Assembly (NCBI GenBank): GCA_910587245.1
Contig: CAJULX010000049.1
Coordinates: 1 to 6,910, forward strand
Reading direction: 5' to 3'
Length of the DNA stretch: 6,910 nucleotides
Source: Candidatus Gastranaerophilales bacterium
GTDB lineage: Bacteria; Cyanobacteriota; Vampirovibrionia; Gastranaerophilales; Gastranaerophilaceae
Part shown: positions 5,354 to 6,910 of the stretch, in pieces
Position numbering within the stretch: the first letter of the stretch is position 1
Layout of the letters: every line of letters starts with the position of its first letter
Program-made: the position numbers and the translations under genes
Notes under the pieces: generated by a model
Database searches by the model: none
Seen by the model: the letters and a program-made list of their open reading frames with translations, nothing else
What the model was told of the DNA's origin: nothing

Positions 5354-6007
5354 TTATTGCATTAAAATTTCATCTGCAATTTTTTCAAAATTATTATCAT
5401 TTTCTTTGATTATATCAAGGATTTTAATGCTGCCGAATTTTTCGATTAATTCGGGAGCTGTGATTATTGCAGGGTCATTTGTATTTTTGGGGTAATTTGA
5501 AATTACAACCCCGAGAATTTTAATATTTAAGGTGCGAAGTGCGTTTAATGTTAAAAGTATATGGTTTATTGTGCCGAGGTTTGGCCTTGCGACCACAATA
5601 ACAGGCAGATTTAATTTTTTGATAACATCCGATACCATAGAATTTTCGTTAACTGGAACAAATAATCCGCCTGAGCCTTCTGTTACAACGATATCGCATT
5701 CTTTTGCAAGGCTTTTATAATCCTGTTCAATTTTATCAAGGCTTATTTCCACGCCGTCGATTTTTGCCGAAATTGAAGGGGTGCAGGGAGTATTTGTAAT
5801 GTATGAATTTTTTAAAATAAGATTATTTTGATTTTTTATGCCTTTTTTTACATTATCCGCATCGGATAAAATATCGGGCACGATACCGCTTTGAAGCGGT
5901 TTAAAATAGCCTGTTTTTTTACCTCTTTTTAGTAATTCCTGTACAATCCCTCTGCAAACATAGGTTTTGCCGACATCCGTATCTGTCGATGTTATAAAAA
6001 TATTCAT
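5354..6007 (-). CDS. bioD: ATP-dependent dethiobiotin synthetase BioD
   Basis: BioD closes the ureido ring of dethiobiotin from 7,8-diaminononanoate, CO2 and ATP, the penultimate step of biotin synthesis, in the cytoplasm. The 217 residues are a typical length. Visible motifs are the P-loop TDTDVGKT at residues 8-15, the substrate/phosphate-binding FKPLQSG at 35-41 (Lys36, Ser40), the VTEGSGGLFVPVNE segment at 108-121 with Glu110, and VVARPNLGTINH at 138-149. The start is supported by AGGAGA (complement of 6015-6020), 7 nt upstream. No bioA, bioB or bioF lies beside it here, so it appears to be a stand-alone transcription unit with its own promoter, though genes beyond the window cannot be excluded. 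Its end lies 6 nt from the convergent PBP gene. Confidence 0.95.
   Translation of the reverse strand: MNIFITSTDTDVGKTYVCRGIVQELLKRGKKTGYFKPLQSGIVPDILSDADNVKKGIKNQNNLILKNSYITNTPCTPSISAKIDGVEISLDKIEQDYKSLAKECDIVVTEGSGGLFVPVNENSMVSDVIKKLNLPVIVVARPNLGTINHILLTLNALRTLNIKILGVVISNYPKNTNDPAIITAPELIEKFGSIKILDIIKENDNNFEKIADEILMQ
5356..5385 (+). terminator. Weak candidate terminator for the PBP1A gene, inside the bioD 3' end
   Basis: ATTGCA at 5356-5361 pairs with TGCAAT at 5375-5380 around a 13-nt loop and is followed by a run of T to 5385. The stem has only two G-C pairs, so termination would be weak. It is the only candidate I see for stopping + strand transcription out of the PBP gene, and it lies within the last codons of the convergent bioD. 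Confidence 0.25.
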
Positions 6008-6031
6008 AAAAAATTCTCCTTATACCTTGTG

Positions 6032-6060
6032 ATTTTACTCCCCAAAAGATGATATGTAAA
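6032..6060 (-). promoter_or_regulatory. Sigma-70-type promoter for bioD
   Basis: On the minus strand, TTTACA (complement of 6055-6060) and TAAAAT (complement of 6032-6037) are separated by exactly 17 bp. Transcription would begin near 6025, giving a short leader of about 18 nt that contains the AGGAGA ribosome-binding site. I see no BirA-type operator: there is no long interrupted palindrome over the promoter. Confidence 0.68.
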
Positions 6061-6075
6061 TTAAATAAAGAAAAC

Positions 6076-6101
6076 GGGCGCAAAGGTTACAAATTGCGCC
6101 C
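6076..6101 (-). terminator. Intrinsic terminator of the glycine-rich protein gene
   Basis: GGGCGCAA at 6076-6083 and TTGCGCCC at 6094-6101 form a perfect 8-bp, GC-rich stem with a 10-nt loop. Read on the minus strand it is followed by GTTTTCTTTATTTAA, a U-rich tail. The plus-strand side lacks such a tail, so it acts for the minus-strand gene whose stop is at 6171. The bioD -35 element begins about 15 bp beyond. The stretch 6102-6170 is its 3' untranslated region, with nothing else recognised. Confidence 0.8.
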
Positions 6102-6170
6102 TATTGAAAAGTTGTTCATCTAAAAATTTTATTATGTGACTGTTTTGCCTGCATGAATGAAGCCGTGAAA

Positions 6171-6910
6171 TCAGTTATTCCATTCAATCACCACCATGCC
6201 GTTTGCGCCTTTACCGCCCGTATATGCAGTATTATCTTTTACGGCTCCTCCTCCGCCACCGCCTCCGACTTTGCCTGCATTTTTACCTGCGCCTGTCGAT
6301 GAAGCTCCGTTACAGTTGCCGTTCGGCATATTGCCCCCGCAGCCTCCAAGACCCATTAGGGTATCAAACAACGGGCATATTTCTTCCGTGATTGTTCCGC
6401 CCATGCCGCCGTAATCATCTGTACCGTTTTCACCTTTTATCGAATTTTCTATATAATTCGGGCTTTTATCTCCCGTGATATCGCCGTTTTCATCTTTGCC
6501 GTCATAGTTTCCGCCCATGCCATGAACCGATGTTCCCGGGTATCCGCCTTCACCGCCTTTTGCAACGGCTTTTTTACCTTCATTTGTTGTAACAAAGGAA
6601 TCTCCGCCGTTATTGCCTTTTTGTCCGAGCTGCCCGTTATTTATAACTGTATCCTTTGGTTCCCCGCCTTTGCCTACGGTTATTTGTATTTTTGTGCCCG
6701 GGGTTACCCATACGCTGTTTTCCGTCACTATTTGTCCTGAAGCCCCGCCCCCGCCGTTTGATCCTCCCCATTCAACATAGATATATCCGTTAGCTCCCCT
6801 ACCACCGTATCCGGGTGTTCCGCCGTCATTAATTACACCGCCTCCACCGCCTCCGCCTGCTCCATAACTTGTATTGGGTGCATCATATCCATCAGTCTGT
6901 GCTCCTGATT
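6171..6910 (-). CDS. Glycine-rich modular repeat protein, 5' end beyond the window (partial)
   Basis: The frame is open from the window edge (first whole codon at 6908) to TGA at 6171-6173, giving 245 visible residues. A GTG at 6728 is only an internal codon, because glycine-rich sequence continues upstream of it. Two modules are visible. Each has a seven-Gly run and ends in GG(R/K)GANG, four hydrophobic residues and EW. Between them lies VTPGTKIQITVGKGG, typical of glycine-rich domains in phage tail-fibre and bacterial surface proteins. Three cysteines (EEICPL, GGCGGN, NGNCNG) cluster near the middle. No signal peptide or anchor can be judged because the N-terminus is missing. Function is unknown; a secreted, surface or tail-fibre-like role is inference. 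Abundant GGN codons raise GC content above that of the neighbours. Confidence 0.7.
   Translation of the reverse strand, partial: SGAQTDGYDAPNTSYGAGGGGGGGVINDGGTPGYGGRGANGYIYVEWGGSNGGGGASGQIVTENSVWVTPGTKIQITVGKGGEPKDTVINNGQLGQKGNNGGDSFVTTNEGKKAVAKGGEGGYPGTSVHGMGGNYDGKDENGDITGDKSPNYIENSIKGENGTDDYGGMGGTITEEICPLFDTLMGLGGCGGNMPNGNCNGASSTGAGKNAGKVGGGGGGGAVKDNTAYTGGKGANGMVVIEWNN
6180..6275 (-). repeat. Glycine-rich module end, copy 2
   Basis: These 32 codons begin with GKVGGGGGGG and end in GGKGANGMVVIEW, two Asn codons before the stop. They are the second copy of the unit at 6768-6863. The two ends are about 590 bp apart, which sets the approximate module length at 196 residues. Confidence 0.65.
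6768..6863 (-). repeat. Glycine-rich module end, copy 1
   Basis: These 32 codons begin with GAGGGGGGG and end in GGRGANGYIYVEW. The unit corresponds to the stretch at 6180-6275, which has the same length and the same terminal pattern GG(R/K)GANGxxxxEW with eight of the last thirteen residues identical. The protein repeat suggests module duplication within the gene. Confidence 0.65.

Noticed and set aside
5532..5720. 62-residue open frame on the + strand
   Set aside because: It lies wholly antisense to the well-supported bioD and shows no recognisable motif.
6196..6414. Pro-rich open frame on the + strand
   Set aside because: It is the antisense shadow of the glycine codons in the minus-strand gene and has no ribosome-binding site or family match.
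6728..6728. GTG as the start of the glycine-rich protein
   Set aside because: The same frame is open and of the same composition for 60 codons upstream to the window edge, including a full copy of the repeated module end.
6171..6910. Collagen-like or PE_PGRS protein
   Set aside because: There is no regular G-x-y triplet periodicity and no PE domain in view; the GANGxxxxEW modules fit other glycine-rich families better.

Overview
The window reads as an AT-rich bacterial chromosome segment: most of a ribosomal-protein (spc-type) cluster, then a class A penicillin-binding protein, a dethiobiotin synthetase and the 3' part of a glycine-rich repeat protein. The small S14 protein shares C-terminal blocks (RLHNRC, RDFGL, LLPGVTK) with the cyanobacterial form as I recall it, yet is the short zinc type. 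Together with the low GC content, this points tentatively to a non-photosynthetic relative of Cyanobacteria (Melainabacteria/Vampirovibrionia, perhaps Gastranaerophilales). That placement is inference.

Region 1 (1-3122, + strand) holds the last codons of rplN, then rplX, rplE, rpsN (type Z), rpsH, rplF and rplR in the standard order. The layout is unusual in three ways. A strong intrinsic terminator followed by a near-consensus promoter separates rpsN from rpsH. Four gaps (rplX-rplE, rpsN-rpsH, rpsH-rplF, rplF-rplR) are 77 to 214 nt long, and each carries a stem-loop shortly upstream of the next Shine-Dalgarno sequence. The cluster then stops at a terminator after rplR, where rpsE-rpmD-rplO-secY would normally follow. 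rpsH-rplF-rplR therefore looks like a self-contained three-gene transcription unit.

Region 2 (3123-5347, + strand) is a bifunctional PBP1A-like peptidoglycan synthase. It has its own putative promoter placed so close to the ATG that the mRNA could be leaderless, and its C-terminal tail is low-complexity and charged, with a Lys-Asp repeat. It converges on bioD with a gap of only 6 nt.

Region 3 (5354-6910, - strand) has bioD with a clear promoter and Shine-Dalgarno sequence. Upstream of it lies the terminator of a glycine-rich protein that is open to the window edge and built from repeated modules ending in GANG....EW, probably a surface or tail-fibre-like protein.

I see no defence system, CRISPR array, tRNA, rRNA or insertion sequence. 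The most noteworthy content is the fragmented, leader-rich organisation of the ribosomal-protein cluster and the Cys-Cys-Cys-His zinc site of S14.
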